Positions 1-10,691 of a stretch of 56,085 nucleotides of DNA are shown piece by piece. This DNA comes from Candidatus Moduliflexus flocculans. GTDB taxonomy: Bacteria; Moduliflexota; Moduliflexia; Moduliflexales; Moduliflexaceae. The position numbers were made by a program, and so were the translations under genes. Location of the stretch: contig DF820455.1 in assembly GCA_000739515.1 (NCBI GenBank), positions 426,158 to 482,242 of the forward strand, given 5' to 3'. The notes below the pieces were generated by a model. It had not been told where the DNA came from. It saw nothing but the letters and a program-made list of their open reading frames with translations, and made no database searches. The first letter of the stretch is position 1. Each line of letters starts with the position of its first letter.

Positions 1-421
1 TGGTCATCAATTCTTTTTCTTCATCCAGATGAATCGGCACGACTAAGTGTTTCACGGCAAACGGTTCGGAGATTTTCGAGGTGACGACTTCGAGCTTTAA
101 TTTTAATGGATCAAGTTTGACAAACGGCAATTTCCAATAGGCCGCCAATGCTTTCATAATCATCTCTTCGGTCAACACTTCGCGGTCGTTATTGGCGGGA
201 TGGAGGCGCATGAAACTGATGACATCAACGACAGAAATATCGTCATCTCCGGCTTGACGCTGGATGCCACTGCTTTTCGCATCTTGCGCCAATTTGGTTT
301 GAAGCAGGCGTCGGTGTTTCTCCTCCTGAAGGAGAATATCCTGAGCCTGGTCGTTATTTAATAAGCCCTGCTCTTGCAGCACGGTGCAAATAAATTCGGC
401 ATCAACGATTTTTGCTGCCAT
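1..421 (-). CDS. Type IV pilus / type II secretion assembly ATPase, N-terminal part (cut by window edge)
   Basis: About 140 residues can be read from the ATG at 421 leftward to the window edge, where the gene continues. The N-terminal part is helical and acidic. It is followed by a segment typical of the MshEN/T2SSE N-terminal domain of PilB/GspE ATPases: a stretch around YWKLPFVKL, then KISEPFAVKHLVVPI, where the family usually has a 'the protein goes to its partner, alanine-rich, conserved LP-I' pattern. Such ATPases power pilus extension or type II secretion at the inner membrane. The Walker motifs lie outside the window, so PilB, GspE and MshE cannot be told apart. A GGAAGG ribosome-binding site lies about 9 bases before the ATG. 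Confidence 0.7.
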   Translation of the reverse strand, partial: MAAKIVDAEFICTVLQEQGLLNNDQAQDILLQEEKHRRLLQTKLAQDAKSSGIQRQAGDDDISVVDVISFMRLHPANNDREVLTEEMIMKALAAYWKLPFVKLDPLKLKLEVVTSKISEPFAVKHLVVPIHLDEEKELMT

Positions 422-518
422 ATTTCACGCGCCTTCCAAATGTTTAAAGCGTATCACAACAACCTGCATCCGCTTGTGAAATGCCCCAACATTTGAAAGA
501 CCTTGTTGTTCTTTGTTT

Positions 519-3461
519 TTATGACTTCAAGCGGGTTTTATACTCCGTTGTATTGAAATTTAAATGGTCGAGCAGCGATAAATATGCTGACATTAATTCT
601 GGATAGCGTCGAAAAACTCGGATCTCTGGTTGTTGATAATATGACGAAAGAAATGACAAGAGATTCTCCTGAAAAATTTCAAACGTTCGGTTTTGTGCTT
701 CCGTCGTATTGAGCGATAAGCCGAATTCTCGGCTTTTGGCAAGCAATCTGATGATGTCCTGAATGCAATGAAGGCTTTGCTCGAACGCAAGCGCATCTTC
801 CTCAAGAGGTTGCGGTGATGCCCATAAGTGAATCAATGTTCCCAAACTGTTGACATAGGTGTCTAATGTCTCGCTCAAACGTTGCTGCAACAATGTCTTA
901 TCAAGCGCAATATGATGCGTGGCGCTCAAACGTAGCAATTCTTCCAACTCGGCGCTCAGGCGCGTCGGCGATAGGCCATGAGTCGCGCTCGACAGTTTCT
1001 CGGTTTCCCGCCGCAGATGGTAAGAAAGCGCAAATTCAATCGGCGGGCGTAATTCTTCCGGGATGCCGACGCGTAACGCGGTTAAGCCCGCCAGAAAACG
1101 GCGGCTGTCTTCGTAAATCGCCTGAAGATGCGTTTCCAGACGGTGAACGCCAGGCTGTACCATGCGATAAAAAAAGCGTTCTCGATCTTCCCAGTAGAGA
1201 TCGTGAAAGCCGTATTGCCGAAATCCATGTGCCTGAAGTTCCTGTTCGAAATGATCAAGAGAATTCCCGTTTTGATGCGAAAAATACGGCAGCAGAAGCG
1301 CTTTGAAATCGTCCCAGTCAGATGGTGTTTCTAAGCGTTTGAGATAGGAAACCGGCTGATCGCTGTGTCGCATGAATCCGATAGACAGCAAATGCCACTG
1401 CTGGCGGGTGATGGTATCGTAGACTTCAATCATGCCGCTACACGCAATGTGCTGCGTATAATGATCGGTCTGGGTTAAATGATGCGGCAGGCTCATTTCG
1501 TTGTTCTGCGCGAATGGCAGCGTGCAATCGGCGCTAAGCAGCGAATTTTTGCAGCGCACCTGATACAAATAAATCTGCTGTTCATGGTGGGCGGCGCTGG
1601 CAATTTCAGCGGGTGCATGCTGAACAAATGCGGCTTGATAGACGCGTTCTAACAATTGCTCTAAGAGGAAGTGGTTCGCGGCATGTTCCGGCGTAAAAAC
1701 CTCTGGCTTGATATATTTCCAATAGATGTCTTTGCCGTTGCCAACGCCGGGAATATTGCTCAGGGCCTGAAGCAGTTCGTCCGTCAAGACATCTTCCAGC
1801 CGCTTGTTCTTCAACAGGTCGCGCCGCGTTTGGTCGGGATGATGCGCGACAAAGCGCGGAAACAGGTCTTCCATCAGTTGAATCGCTCTGGCGGCGTAAC
1901 GCAAATTCTGACGGACTTCGAGACCGGAGATGTCGTCGAAAAACCAGGCGCAACTGGTATAGGCGAACATCATATATTTTTGCGCTTCCATGCAGCGCAG
2001 CACAAGCGATTGCGACTCATCGCTCAGCGGATGGGTCTGATACCGCGCTAAAAAGCTGTTCAGCGTCTGCGGCGACGGGTTCAGCAGGCATTCGATATAA
2101 TTATCGCGCGCTTTCCAGGGATCGCGCAATAGGCGTCCGAGATAACACTCGAACATCTCTGCTAACGTATCTCTTAAATGATCCAGACCGCTTCGAAGCG
2201 GTGTGCGCCATTGCTGCGTCCAGCCTGGCATGTTGCCGATTTGACAGCCACAGTTGCGATACCAGCGCCCCACGCCATGCGAACAACTCCAGGCTGTACC
2301 TTCATCAGCCTGTCCACCGCTTTTCAAATCAACTTCCATCGTTGGCGGATGTTGTGCTAAGAAATGTCCATAATTCGTCAATTTGATATCAAGCGACGGA
2401 AATTCGTGTAAAATGGCATGGGCGACGCACATATCTGCGAACGCTTCATGATGACCGTACACTTCGCCGTCAGTCGCAAAATGGACTAATGGCGGCGCAC
2501 TCCAGCCGTGCCCTGCCGCGTTGCGCACGCGCTGCGCAAAATTTTTCGCGTTCCGCAAAAGATGTTGAAAACTTACTTCTGCCGCTAATGCGCCATCGTA
2601 GAAAAAAACATCTATGTACTGGCGGCGCGTTTTCTCGCGTCGCGCCACTGGCTGTCGCTGACGTAAGCAGGCAAGATTTTGCCAGCGTTGCCGGATTCGC
2701 CTTCGCAATGGCCATGATAACCGTTCGCGAAACCTGGCAAATGGCGTGAGGCTGCGCATCGGTCGTTGGAATGATGCTGATTCCTGGCGCAGCGTGTCGC
2801 GTCGGGAAGGCGCGCTTATTTGATGTGAAAAAAGACGATACGGCTGTCGCGTATCAATCGAGTTCTGGCTCACGTCACGCCAGCCGCCATGTCCGTCTAA
2901 TTGCCGGATGCGCTGTGCCTGTGTCGGCGCAAGAATCACGTACTGCATCCCTTCATCAATCAAGCATTCGATGGTGTCCTGATTAATCGCGGTCTCGGCC
3001 AGCCAGATCGCTTCAGGCTTCCGCTTGAACCGATGTTGGAATTCCCGAATCCCCCAGCGAATTTGCGTCAGCTTATCGCGCTGATTCGCTAACGGAAGAA
3101 TGATGTGATTATACACCTGCGCAATTGCGTTGCCATGCCCATCGAATCGCTCCACGCTGCGCCGGTCGGCTTCGAGGATGCGACGATAGGTATCGGGATG
3201 ATGTTGTTCGAGCCAGGAAAACAAGGTTGGGCCGATATTGAAGCTGAAATGCGCAAAATTATTCACGACCGAAATGATTTTGCCTTGTGAATCAATGACA
3301 CGCGAGCGCGTATTCGGATTGTAGCATTCTGCCGTAATCCGTTCATTCCAGTCATGATGCGGGCGCGCGTCTTCCTGTAGCGGAATTTTTTGAGTCCAGG
3401 GGTTTTCTCGCGGAGGTTGATAAAAATGGCCGTGAATAATGGCGGAAATGTTTTCAGACAT
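519..3461 (-). CDS. Glycoside hydrolase family 57 protein with DUF3536 C-terminal domain
   Basis: A 980-residue cytoplasmic protein with no signal peptide. The N-terminal half is a GH57 (alpha-amylase/4-alpha-glucanotransferase superfamily) barrel: HGHFYQPPRENPW near residue 10, IWLAETAI near 150, and FATDGEVYGHH near 330, the usual place of the acid/base aspartate. The second half matches DUF3536, which accompanies this GH57 subfamily and contains the segment NIPGVGNGKDIYWKYIKPE. The family acts on alpha-glucans such as glycogen, but the exact reaction of the DUF3536 subgroup is not settled. The gene is monocistronic in appearance: the giant gene upstream has its own terminator and the ATPase gene downstream has its own ribosome-binding site. 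Confidence 0.9.
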   Translation of the reverse strand: MSENISAIIHGHFYQPPRENPWTQKIPLQEDARPHHDWNERITAECYNPNTRSRVIDSQGKIISVVNNFAHFSFNIGPTLFSWLEQHHPDTYRRILEADRRSVERFDGHGNAIAQVYNHIILPLANQRDKLTQIRWGIREFQHRFKRKPEAIWLAETAINQDTIECLIDEGMQYVILAPTQAQRIRQLDGHGGWRDVSQNSIDTRQPYRLFSHQISAPSRRDTLRQESASFQRPMRSLTPFARFRERLSWPLRRRIRQRWQNLACLRQRQPVARREKTRRQYIDVFFYDGALAAEVSFQHLLRNAKNFAQRVRNAAGHGWSAPPLVHFATDGEVYGHHEAFADMCVAHAILHEFPSLDIKLTNYGHFLAQHPPTMEVDLKSGGQADEGTAWSCSHGVGRWYRNCGCQIGNMPGWTQQWRTPLRSGLDHLRDTLAEMFECYLGRLLRDPWKARDNYIECLLNPSPQTLNSFLARYQTHPLSDESQSLVLRCMEAQKYMMFAYTSCAWFFDDISGLEVRQNLRYAARAIQLMEDLFPRFVAHHPDQTRRDLLKNKRLEDVLTDELLQALSNIPGVGNGKDIYWKYIKPEVFTPEHAANHFLLEQLLERVYQAAFVQHAPAEIASAAHHEQQIYLYQVRCKNSLLSADCTLPFAQNNEMSLPHHLTQTDHYTQHIACSGMIEVYDTITRQQWHLLSIGFMRHSDQPVSYLKRLETPSDWDDFKALLLPYFSHQNGNSLDHFEQELQAHGFRQYGFHDLYWEDRERFFYRMVQPGVHRLETHLQAIYEDSRRFLAGLTALRVGIPEELRPPIEFALSYHLRRETEKLSSATHGLSPTRLSAELEELLRLSATHHIALDKTLLQQRLSETLDTYVNSLGTLIHLWASPQPLEEDALAFEQSLHCIQDIIRLLAKSREFGLSLNTTEAQNRTFEIFQENLLSFLSSYYQQPEIRVFRRYPELMSAYLSLLDHLNFNTTEYKTRLKS

Positions 3462-3535
3462 GCCTGTCCGATTCCTTTCTCGATGTCGGTCGAAACGATG
3501 TTTCGCCGTACAGAAAATCTGCCTGACAAAAACAC

Positions 3536-3564
3536 AGGGATTAGGAATGTTGCTCCTAATCCCT
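3536..3564 (-). terminator. Rho-independent terminator after the giant FN3 gene
   Basis: A perfect 11-bp stem (AGGGATTAGGA / TCCTAATCCCT) with a 7-base loop. On the minus strand it is followed by a GTGTTTTTG tract. It lies 33 bases past the stop codon of the 2345-residue gene. Confidence 0.85.
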
Positions 3565-3597
3565 GCATCGTCTGCTTGTTAAGATGCGCGTCGGTGG

Positions 3598-6500
3598 TTA
3601 TTTCAGTAAATTCGTCAATACGCCCGTGCTGAACCCGATGTTGTCGAGATTGATTTCTTGCCCGTGGAACGATAACCACGTGGTCGCCGCATATTCAACC
3701 TGGTTCGTTTTTAAATCTCCTGCGACATCAGCGATAACTTGCATCCAGCCATTGCTGCGCGACACGGTGCGCAATGGGAAATAGAAATAATTTCCAGATG
3801 AGGCCGCTGTCGTTTGAAGCATTGATTCTGGAAGGTAGCCGACATACACTTCTCGATTGTCCTTCGTTTGCACTTTCAAAATGATTTTGAACTCTGCGCT
3901 GGCTTTCACATCAGCCAAGAAGAATGGCTTCTCTGACACTTGTGTCATGCCGGATTGCGGATAGGTCAGCACGATATTGCTGTTATCCGCCGATTGTGCG
4001 TGGAGATAAAAATTCGTGCGTTCCACGCCTTGAATGCCTCGCGCTCTGATCCCGGTAATCACATAGCTTTGTATCTGGCTTGTGCCAGCCTTTTGCTCGC
4101 TGCCTTGCGGCGTAAAGCTCATGACTCCGGTATCTCCGGTCATCGGTTCTTGCAATAAATCTACCGTCCCAGTTCCGAAATGGAGTTTCCAGCCGTTATC
4201 CAATGGATTCAGCCGATCTTCGAAATCGGTCAACGAGGTAAACAGCACGCCTTCCACCGTAACGCTGCGCACCGACACATCTGTTCCGCGCACGTAGAAG
4301 CGCGACGACGAGCCATACACCTGCCCCGCGCCTTCCATCAAGTCTTTCGTCAAATCACGCTGAATATCATGCCATTGATTATCAAGCGCGACTTCATCGA
4401 GCGGGAAGAAAATATAATTTTCCAGGCGCGTGCGTGGCGACTGAGTAATCGTCTGCACGACCGCGTCAGCATTTCTGGCGTCTGGCGCTGCCATCTGCTG
4501 CTGGCTGGAATAGCAGAGATTGAACACTTCACTGCTCTCTAACGCATTCACTTTTGCGCAAATAAAGAACGGTTCTGTGCCTTTGACTGCGAATTTCAGT
4601 TCGCCTTGCGGCATGGTCACATCCTCGTTTGTCGCCGGGTAAACTGCCGTCATCGCTGTTTTCCCAGGTATTTTGCGCTCCCCCTTTGCCTGTAATGTCA
4701 ACACGCCCGATTGATCCGCTTGCAATTGGCCGAGTTCCTGTCCTTGCACAAGACGCCAGCCGAGCGTGTCATTTTCTGCAACCGCCCGCGCTGTGGTCAC
4801 TGGCGCTGCCAGATCTGCGGGCAATGTTGTCTCTGCAATCAAATTGGAAATTGCCGAGACATTTCCACTGCTATCAATCGCTCGTATTGCGAAAATGTAT
4901 GTTTGATCTGCGGATAATGGACTGACAGCAAATTGCGCAACAGTTCCTGGCGTCAGCGGGGCTGGCGGCGTCAGCACTTTTTCCGCCTGTTCCCAATTTT
5001 CTTCTGTCAGGGATGAACCGTTTGCGCTATTTATATACCGGATGTCATATCCCGTAATCAGCATATCTTCTAACGGCAAGCCGGATTGTAGTTCCGCGCC
5101 GCGCGGATCGCTGCTTAAATCCATCACATCTGCTGGCGTCGTCCATATCAGCAGAACGCTGGTCGGCGTCGGATATATGGCGCGAAGATCGGTCACGGCT
5201 TGCGGCGGCGTGGTGTCTTTCGTGCGAGCGATTAACTTGTTCGATAATGCCGAGATATTTCCGGCCTGATCTTTCGCTCGAATGCCGACATAATACAGAT
5301 GACTTTCTTCAAGCCCGGCAATCGTATATTCCATTTGACTCGCCAGCGCAGTGGGCTGCAAGTTGTTCACCACCAGCGTGGCCGTGTTCCAGTTTGCCTC
5401 GGAAAGCGGCTCGGTGGCGTAACGAATTTCGTATGACGCCGGAACGTCGTGAATGGCGTCATCTTCCACGACTGTCCAGCGTACTGTCACTGCATCTAAA
5501 TCCGAGCGTGATACGGATAAATCGGTAATCGTCGCCGGTGGAGTCGTGTCCGCCGTATAAGCAATGGCGATATTCGACAGTTGAGAGGTTTCTTTCGCAT
5601 GATCCGTCGCTTTGATCGCGACATAATAGCGTTTGTTGGGCGCTAATTGATCTAACGTGATTGATTCTCCAGAACCAGATTGCCGCGGAGTCAGGTTGTG
5701 TTTCACGACGGTTGCCTGTTTCCAGACTTCCAGAACCGCGCGATCTTCCGAATAGCGGATGTCATAACTTTGCACGCGCTCCGCGACGCGGTCTCTCGGC
5801 GCTGTCCAGGTGAGCGTCACGCTACTTTCAGTCCCGCTGACAAATGTCAAATCCGTAATCGCCGCGACTGGCGCCTTTTCTAACATGACAATATTCGACA
5901 ATTGCGAGGTATTGCGGGCATCATCAGTTGTTTTTAAGCCAATATAACAGGCGGCATCCTGACGAATCCCTTTCAGGATATATTCTTGCTCTGATCCTGC
6001 CACGTCAGGCAGCGGCTCACCGGGAACGACCGTAGCAGTTTCCCATTTTTTCAAATCACTTTCTTTAGTGGCATAACGAATATCATAAAATGCGGCTGTG
6101 CCTCGATTTTCGTTATCGCCAGGCGCAATCCAGGACAGCTTGATGTCGCCGTTTTCCAGGCGTTCTGCTCGAAGCGTCTGCACAGGAGCAGGCGCCACCG
6201 AGTCTTTCGGCGCCCATTGCGCGATGTTCGATAATGCGCTGGCGTTTAACGCTTCATCGTAACTGCGAATCGCGAAATACAGGGTGTCTTCTCCGGCAGG
6301 AATATGCGCTGTCGTTTCCTGGAATGAGCCTGCCGATTGCGGCGCTGGCAATGGCTGAATCGGCGTCAGGCGTTCCCAATTGGCCTCTGTTGGCGGCGTT
6401 GTACCATAGCGAATGTCATAATGGTCGGCAGTTCCTTCGAAATCATTATCGCCGGTGGCCTGCCACGCCAATTGGAAGGCATACATTCCTCCTTGCGCTC

Positions 6501-9500
6501 CATTAGTGTTTTTGACCTGCAATGTCGTGATTTCTGCCGGTGGAATAACGTCCAGTCGGTTTAATTCCACGACATTCGAGAGCTTCGAACGTTGTTCCTG
6601 ATTGTCCGGGCTGGATGTTAATACGCGCACACCGAAAAAGAGTTGTTCATACTGAGGCAGACCGGTCAATGTCACCTGTTCTTTTTGTCCAGGGTCTCTT
6701 GCCAATAACGCTTCATACGGAAGATTTCGCACAGGATTAGCTTTTTCCCACGATTCATCCGTGAGCGTGGTCGTTGCATAGCGAATATCATACACCCGAT
6801 TCTGTTCAGGCAAAATTCCGCCCGGCGCTGTCCATGTTAAGGTCACGTTCTGTTGATCAAATTCGAGAATTTTTACGTCTTTGATCACGTCATCGGACGT
6901 ATAGACGCGCACAATATTCGAAATTGGCGAGATATTTCCCGCCGCATCAATCGCTTTCACGCCGATGTGATAGAGGCTGTTCTTTTGCAGGCCAGAGAGC
7001 AAAAATTGTTCTTTTTCGCCTTGTGGAGAAGGTTTCGGGCTATCTGGTGCAGTTTTTGCCGTTTTCCACGAGTCTTCATCCAATGGCTCGCGTGAATAGC
7101 GGATTTCATATTTATTGGGTGTTTGATGCAATTCATCATCGCCAGGAGAAAGCCAGTCTAAAAAGACGGAACTGTTATCCACATTTTCAGCCCATAGCGT
7201 GGTAATGCCTTCCGGCGCAATGGTATCGCCCGGCACGATTTCCAGCACATTGGACAACGGAGATGAATTGCCGCTCGCGTCGAGCGCAACAATCGCCGCG
7301 TAATATTTCGTATTCGGTTGAAGGCCGGTCACGGTCACTTTTTCTGTCGAACCGGCAGGCTGCGGCGCGGGCATCTCATCTTTTTTCGTGAGCAGTTCCC
7401 AATTTTCTGCTGTGATGGGCTGCTGAGCATAACGCAGATCATACGATTTCGCCTGTCCTTCCATCGCGTTTTCGCCGGGGGCTGTCCATTGCAGCACCAC
7501 GCCTTTTTCAGATTCGGCGGCGATCCGCAAATCGCTGATGCTGCCAGGAGCAACGCTATCGAGCGTTTTGGCGCGGACAATATTCGAAATTTCCGATTCA
7601 TTCCCGAAAGCATCCACACTTTTCAAGGCGATAAAATAGGTCGCATTCGAATCTAACCCTTGAATCGTGTACGAGTCTTTCGCGCCTGCGACTGACGGAA
7701 ATACATCATTTTCGATATCTTTTGCAGACGCCCATCCTTTGATGGCTTTCAGGCTTGGCGCAAGCCGAATAAGCTGTTTGGCGGCCTGACCTTCATTGTC
7801 ATTATCTCCGGTAGCCGTCCAGGAAATTTTTACCCAGTCTTTTCCGGAATCGTCAACTGCCAAATCAATAATTGGCGCGGGCGCAATGGCATCAAATACC
7901 GGAACGCGCACCACATTCGATAATGGTGAGGCTTTTCCGCGATCATCAAACGATTTCACGGCAACATAATAGACGGTGTCTTTCGGCGCATCTTTCAAAA
8001 TATACGTTTCCAGCGTTTTGGGCGATGCCGGTTTCAGAATGTTCTGCGCAACAGCAGCGTTACTCCAGGTTTCTTCTGTTAATGGAGTCACTGAATACCG
8101 CACTTCGTATTTGTTCACGCTGACGCTCTTGTCTCCGACGATTTGTTGCGGCGCCGTCCAATTCAAGGTGACGCTTTCTTTGGTGAGTTCTTCAATGGCA
8201 ACATCCGTGATTGCGTCTGGCGCCTGCCGTTCCTCGATCAGCACCTCAACAACATTAGAAATTTCTGAGGCTGTGCCGTTCGAATCAAGGCTTTTGACGG
8301 CAAAAAACAATTTTTTTCCTTCTGGCAATCCATTCAATGCAAACGTTTGAGGTGTGCCAGGAATTTCGGGAACAGGGACATTTTCAACTGGCGTTGCCGT
8401 ATTCCAATCAGCCTCTGTCAGCGGAAATTCAGTATAACGCATCTCATAACGATTGGCTTTATCCGTTTTAGCCGCATCACTGCTCTTTGCAGGAGCCGTC
8501 CAGGTCAAGGCGTTTCCTGTGAGGCTCAGATCGACGATTCTGGCGAACGGTGCGCTGGCAACGGGATTCCAGGCAACCACATCGGAAAGCGGGGAAAGAT
8601 TCAGTGCATCATCAATCGCGCGAATCGCCCAGAACATCTCTTTATCATTCCAGGGTTTCAGGACTTGAAAGGTTTGCATCGTGCCTGCAGGCAGCGGGGC
8701 GGGGATATTTGACGCCTGAATCGCTCGCACCCAGGTTAATTCAGTCAACGGCACATCCGAATAACGAATATCATACGTGGTTGCCGTTCCTTGATTGCCA
8801 TCATCGCCAGTCGCTTTCCACGATAATTCTAACGTATTTTGATCCAACTCTTTCACCGCGAGCGATTCAATTTTGGCTGGCGCGTCTTCATCAAGCTGCT
8901 CAACACGAACGACGTTCGATAGTGGGTTGATTTGTCCGGCTCCATCAGAAATCCTCATGGCGATATACAGCATGTCTTTCAATTGCAATTCGGGCAGTTT
9001 TAGTTCTTTAATCGCCAGGACTTCTTTCGTGCCAGCCGGGGCAGGATGGATGGTTTCCGGATATTTTACGGAACTCTCCCAGGATTCATCCGTGATTGGT
9101 TGCGCCGCAAAGCGTAAATCATAGACAGCTTGTGGCGAAAATAGGCCAGATGGCGCTGTCCAGGTCAGAGTCATTGATGTGTTGTCGTAATTGGTGACAG
9201 TCAGGTCGAGAATTTGTCCGGCGATTGCAGGGATAACTGGTTGTCGCGAGCTTGTTGATGACTCGACAAGCACTTGCGCGTCGCCAGGTTTCGGCGTGAA
9301 CTGATTCGGCAAGGCCGCGACAACAGCACTGCCGATAGCATCGCCATACCGACCGGAATGGGCGGGGCTGCCACGAAATCCTTGCCAAACGACTTTCGGC
9401 GTTTGAGCTCCCACGCGAGGCATCGTCCAGGCATAGACAAACTGATCTTTCGATCCGATAACAATTTCCATCGTGCCATCGCCATCAAGATCGCCAATTG

Positions 9501-10635
9501 CGGGCGAGGAGGTGATCGCGGCGTTTGCCTGGCGCGGCCATCCCTGAACCAACACGCCTTGCGCTGTCCACATATACACTTTGTTATCTTTGGAGCCGAT
9601 CACAACCTCTAATCTTCCATCGCCGTCCACATCGCCAACTGCCGGGGCCCCGGAAATTTCGCCATCTGTTACTGCCGGCCATCCTGGCGCAGGCTGCCCG
9701 TTCGCTTTCCACGCATACACTTTGCCATCTTTGCAGCCGATGATGATTTCCAATTGGCCATCGTCGTCCAGATCGGCTAAGGCCGGGGAAGACGGAATTT
9801 GATGACCTGCTGTGGTCGGCCATCCTGCTTTGCGTTCGCCTTTCGTATTCCAGACAAACACCTTGTCCCATGAGGCTGCGACGATTTCGACTTCGCCGTC
9901 ATTGTCAATATCTCCGACCGCCGGAGAGGAGGGGACGACGTGTTCAGTGGCCACCGGCCAGCCGTCAAGATCGGTTCCATCGCCTTTCCAGGCAAATACG
10001 CGATTATTGTCCGTGCCGATGATCACATCTAGCACCCCATCTCGATTGATATCTGCAAGGGCTGGGGAAGAATACACGAACAATCCCGTCGGCTTCGGCC
10101 AATTACGGGCTAATGATCCATCAGCATTCCAGGCATATACTTTATTATCGAACGAGCCGACCACGACTTCCGGCAATTGATCGCCATCAATATCGCCGAC
10201 CGCAGGCGACGAATAGATGACGCTGCCAGTCGAAGCCGGCCAGCCGGGCAGAATGCTACCATGAAAATTCCAGACATAGACTTTGTTATCGAATGATCCG
10301 ACAATCACTTCAAGATGGCCATCGCCATCCACATCTGCTAACGCGGGGGACGAGCGCACGGAATCATTCGTAGTGACAGGCCAACCTGGCATCAGCGTTC
10401 CATCTGGTTTCCAGGCATAAACTTTATTGTTATCTGAACCGACCACGATTTCTAACACGCCATCCCCGTCTAAATCGCCTAATACGGGCGAGGAGTTTAC
10501 TGGCGCTCCAGTATCCTGCGGCCAGGCAGAAGAAGAAAACGCTGGAGCGGCCAATACATCACCGGGAACAGCAGATAATGTCGCAAGCAGAGTTACACTC
10601 AAGACGACAACAGAACACACACGGCGGATTATCAT
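3598..10635 (-). CDS. Giant secreted protein: FG-GAP/VCBS beta-propeller plus 13 fibronectin type III domains
   Basis: 2345 residues with an N-terminal signal peptide (IIRR, hydrophobic core, cleavage near VLAAPA). Residues about 33-440 hold eight FG-GAP/VCBS repeats of the form SSPALADVDGDGxLEVIVGSxDNKVYAW, with Ca-binding DxDxDG loops, ending in a propeller-closing segment GFRGSPAHSGRYGD. Residues about 473-1935 hold 13 FN3 domains, each with a WTAPGDN, YDIRY, and SPLSNVV signature. The last 400 residues contain two related beta-rich modules, near 2075 and 2282, that share FPL, a W, and D-L motifs. No sortase, T9SS or membrane anchor is evident. A role in adhesion, matrix or filament surface is inferred from domains only. 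The histidine kinase gene ends 56 bases upstream on the same strand. Confidence 0.9.
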   Translation of the reverse strand: MIIRRVCSVVVLSVTLLATLSAVPGDVLAAPAFSSSAWPQDTGAPVNSSPVLGDLDGDGVLEIVVGSDNNKVYAWKPDGTLMPGWPVTTNDSVRSSPALADVDGDGHLEVIVGSFDNKVYVWNFHGSILPGWPASTGSVIYSSPAVGDIDGDQLPEVVVGSFDNKVYAWNADGSLARNWPKPTGLFVYSSPALADINRDGVLDVIIGTDNNRVFAWKGDGTDLDGWPVATEHVVPSSPAVGDIDNDGEVEIVAASWDKVFVWNTKGERKAGWPTTAGHQIPSSPALADLDDDGQLEIIIGCKDGKVYAWKANGQPAPGWPAVTDGEISGAPAVGDVDGDGRLEVVIGSKDNKVYMWTAQGVLVQGWPRQANAAITSSPAIGDLDGDGTMEIVIGSKDQFVYAWTMPRVGAQTPKVVWQGFRGSPAHSGRYGDAIGSAVVAALPNQFTPKPGDAQVLVESSTSSRQPVIPAIAGQILDLTVTNYDNTSMTLTWTAPSGLFSPQAVYDLRFAAQPITDESWESSVKYPETIHPAPAGTKEVLAIKELKLPELQLKDMLYIAMRISDGAGQINPLSNVVRVEQLDEDAPAKIESLAVKELDQNTLELSWKATGDDGNQGTATTYDIRYSDVPLTELTWVRAIQASNIPAPLPAGTMQTFQVLKPWNDKEMFWAIRAIDDALNLSPLSDVVAWNPVASAPFARIVDLSLTGNALTWTAPAKSSDAAKTDKANRYEMRYTEFPLTEADWNTATPVENVPVPEIPGTPQTFALNGLPEGKKLFFAVKSLDSNGTASEISNVVEVLIEERQAPDAITDVAIEELTKESVTLNWTAPQQIVGDKSVSVNKYEVRYSVTPLTEETWSNAAVAQNILKPASPKTLETYILKDAPKDTVYYVAVKSFDDRGKASPLSNVVRVPVFDAIAPAPIIDLAVDDSGKDWVKISWTATGDNDNEGQAAKQLIRLAPSLKAIKGWASAKDIENDVFPSVAGAKDSYTIQGLDSNATYFIALKSVDAFGNESEISNIVRAKTLDSVAPGSISDLRIAAESEKGVVLQWTAPGENAMEGQAKSYDLRYAQQPITAENWELLTKKDEMPAPQPAGSTEKVTVTGLQPNTKYYAAIVALDASGNSSPLSNVLEIVPGDTIAPEGITTLWAENVDNSSVFLDWLSPGDDELHQTPNKYEIRYSREPLDEDSWKTAKTAPDSPKPSPQGEKEQFLLSGLQKNSLYHIGVKAIDAAGNISPISNIVRVYTSDDVIKDVKILEFDQQNVTLTWTAPGGILPEQNRVYDIRYATTTLTDESWEKANPVRNLPYEALLARDPGQKEQVTLTGLPQYEQLFFGVRVLTSSPDNQEQRSKLSNVVELNRLDVIPPAEITTLQVKNTNGAQGGMYAFQLAWQATGDNDFEGTADHYDIRYGTTPPTEANWERLTPIQPLPAPQSAGSFQETTAHIPAGEDTLYFAIRSYDEALNASALSNIAQWAPKDSVAPAPVQTLRAERLENGDIKLSWIAPGDNENRGTAAFYDIRYATKESDLKKWETATVVPGEPLPDVAGSEQEYILKGIRQDAACYIGLKTTDDARNTSQLSNIVMLEKAPVAAITDLTFVSGTESSVTLTWTAPRDRVAERVQSYDIRYSEDRAVLEVWKQATVVKHNLTPRQSGSGESITLDQLAPNKRYYVAIKATDHAKETSQLSNIAIAYTADTTPPATITDLSVSRSDLDAVTVRWTVVEDDAIHDVPASYEIRYATEPLSEANWNTATLVVNNLQPTALASQMEYTIAGLEESHLYYVGIRAKDQAGNISALSNKLIARTKDTTPPQAVTDLRAIYPTPTSVLLIWTTPADVMDLSSDPRGAELQSGLPLEDMLITGYDIRYINSANGSSLTEENWEQAEKVLTPPAPLTPGTVAQFAVSPLSADQTYIFAIRAIDSSGNVSAISNLIAETTLPADLAAPVTTARAVAENDTLGWRLVQGQELGQLQADQSGVLTLQAKGERKIPGKTAMTAVYPATNEDVTMPQGELKFAVKGTEPFFICAKVNALESSEVFNLCYSSQQQMAAPDARNADAVVQTITQSPRTRLENYIFFPLDEVALDNQWHDIQRDLTKDLMEGAGQVYGSSSRFYVRGTDVSVRSVTVEGVLFTSLTDFEDRLNPLDNGWKLHFGTGTVDLLQEPMTGDTGVMSFTPQGSEQKAGTSQIQSYVITGIRARGIQGVERTNFYLHAQSADNSNIVLTYPQSGMTQVSEKPFFLADVKASAEFKIILKVQTKDNREVYVGYLPESMLQTTAASSGNYFYFPLRTVSRSNGWMQVIADVAGDLKTNQVEYAATTWLSFHGQEINLDNIGFSTGVLTNLLK

Positions 10636-10691
10636 ACAGATACAGCTAACATGAACACAAACGCCTAAAGCCTCACCTTACGCGCTCCTAT

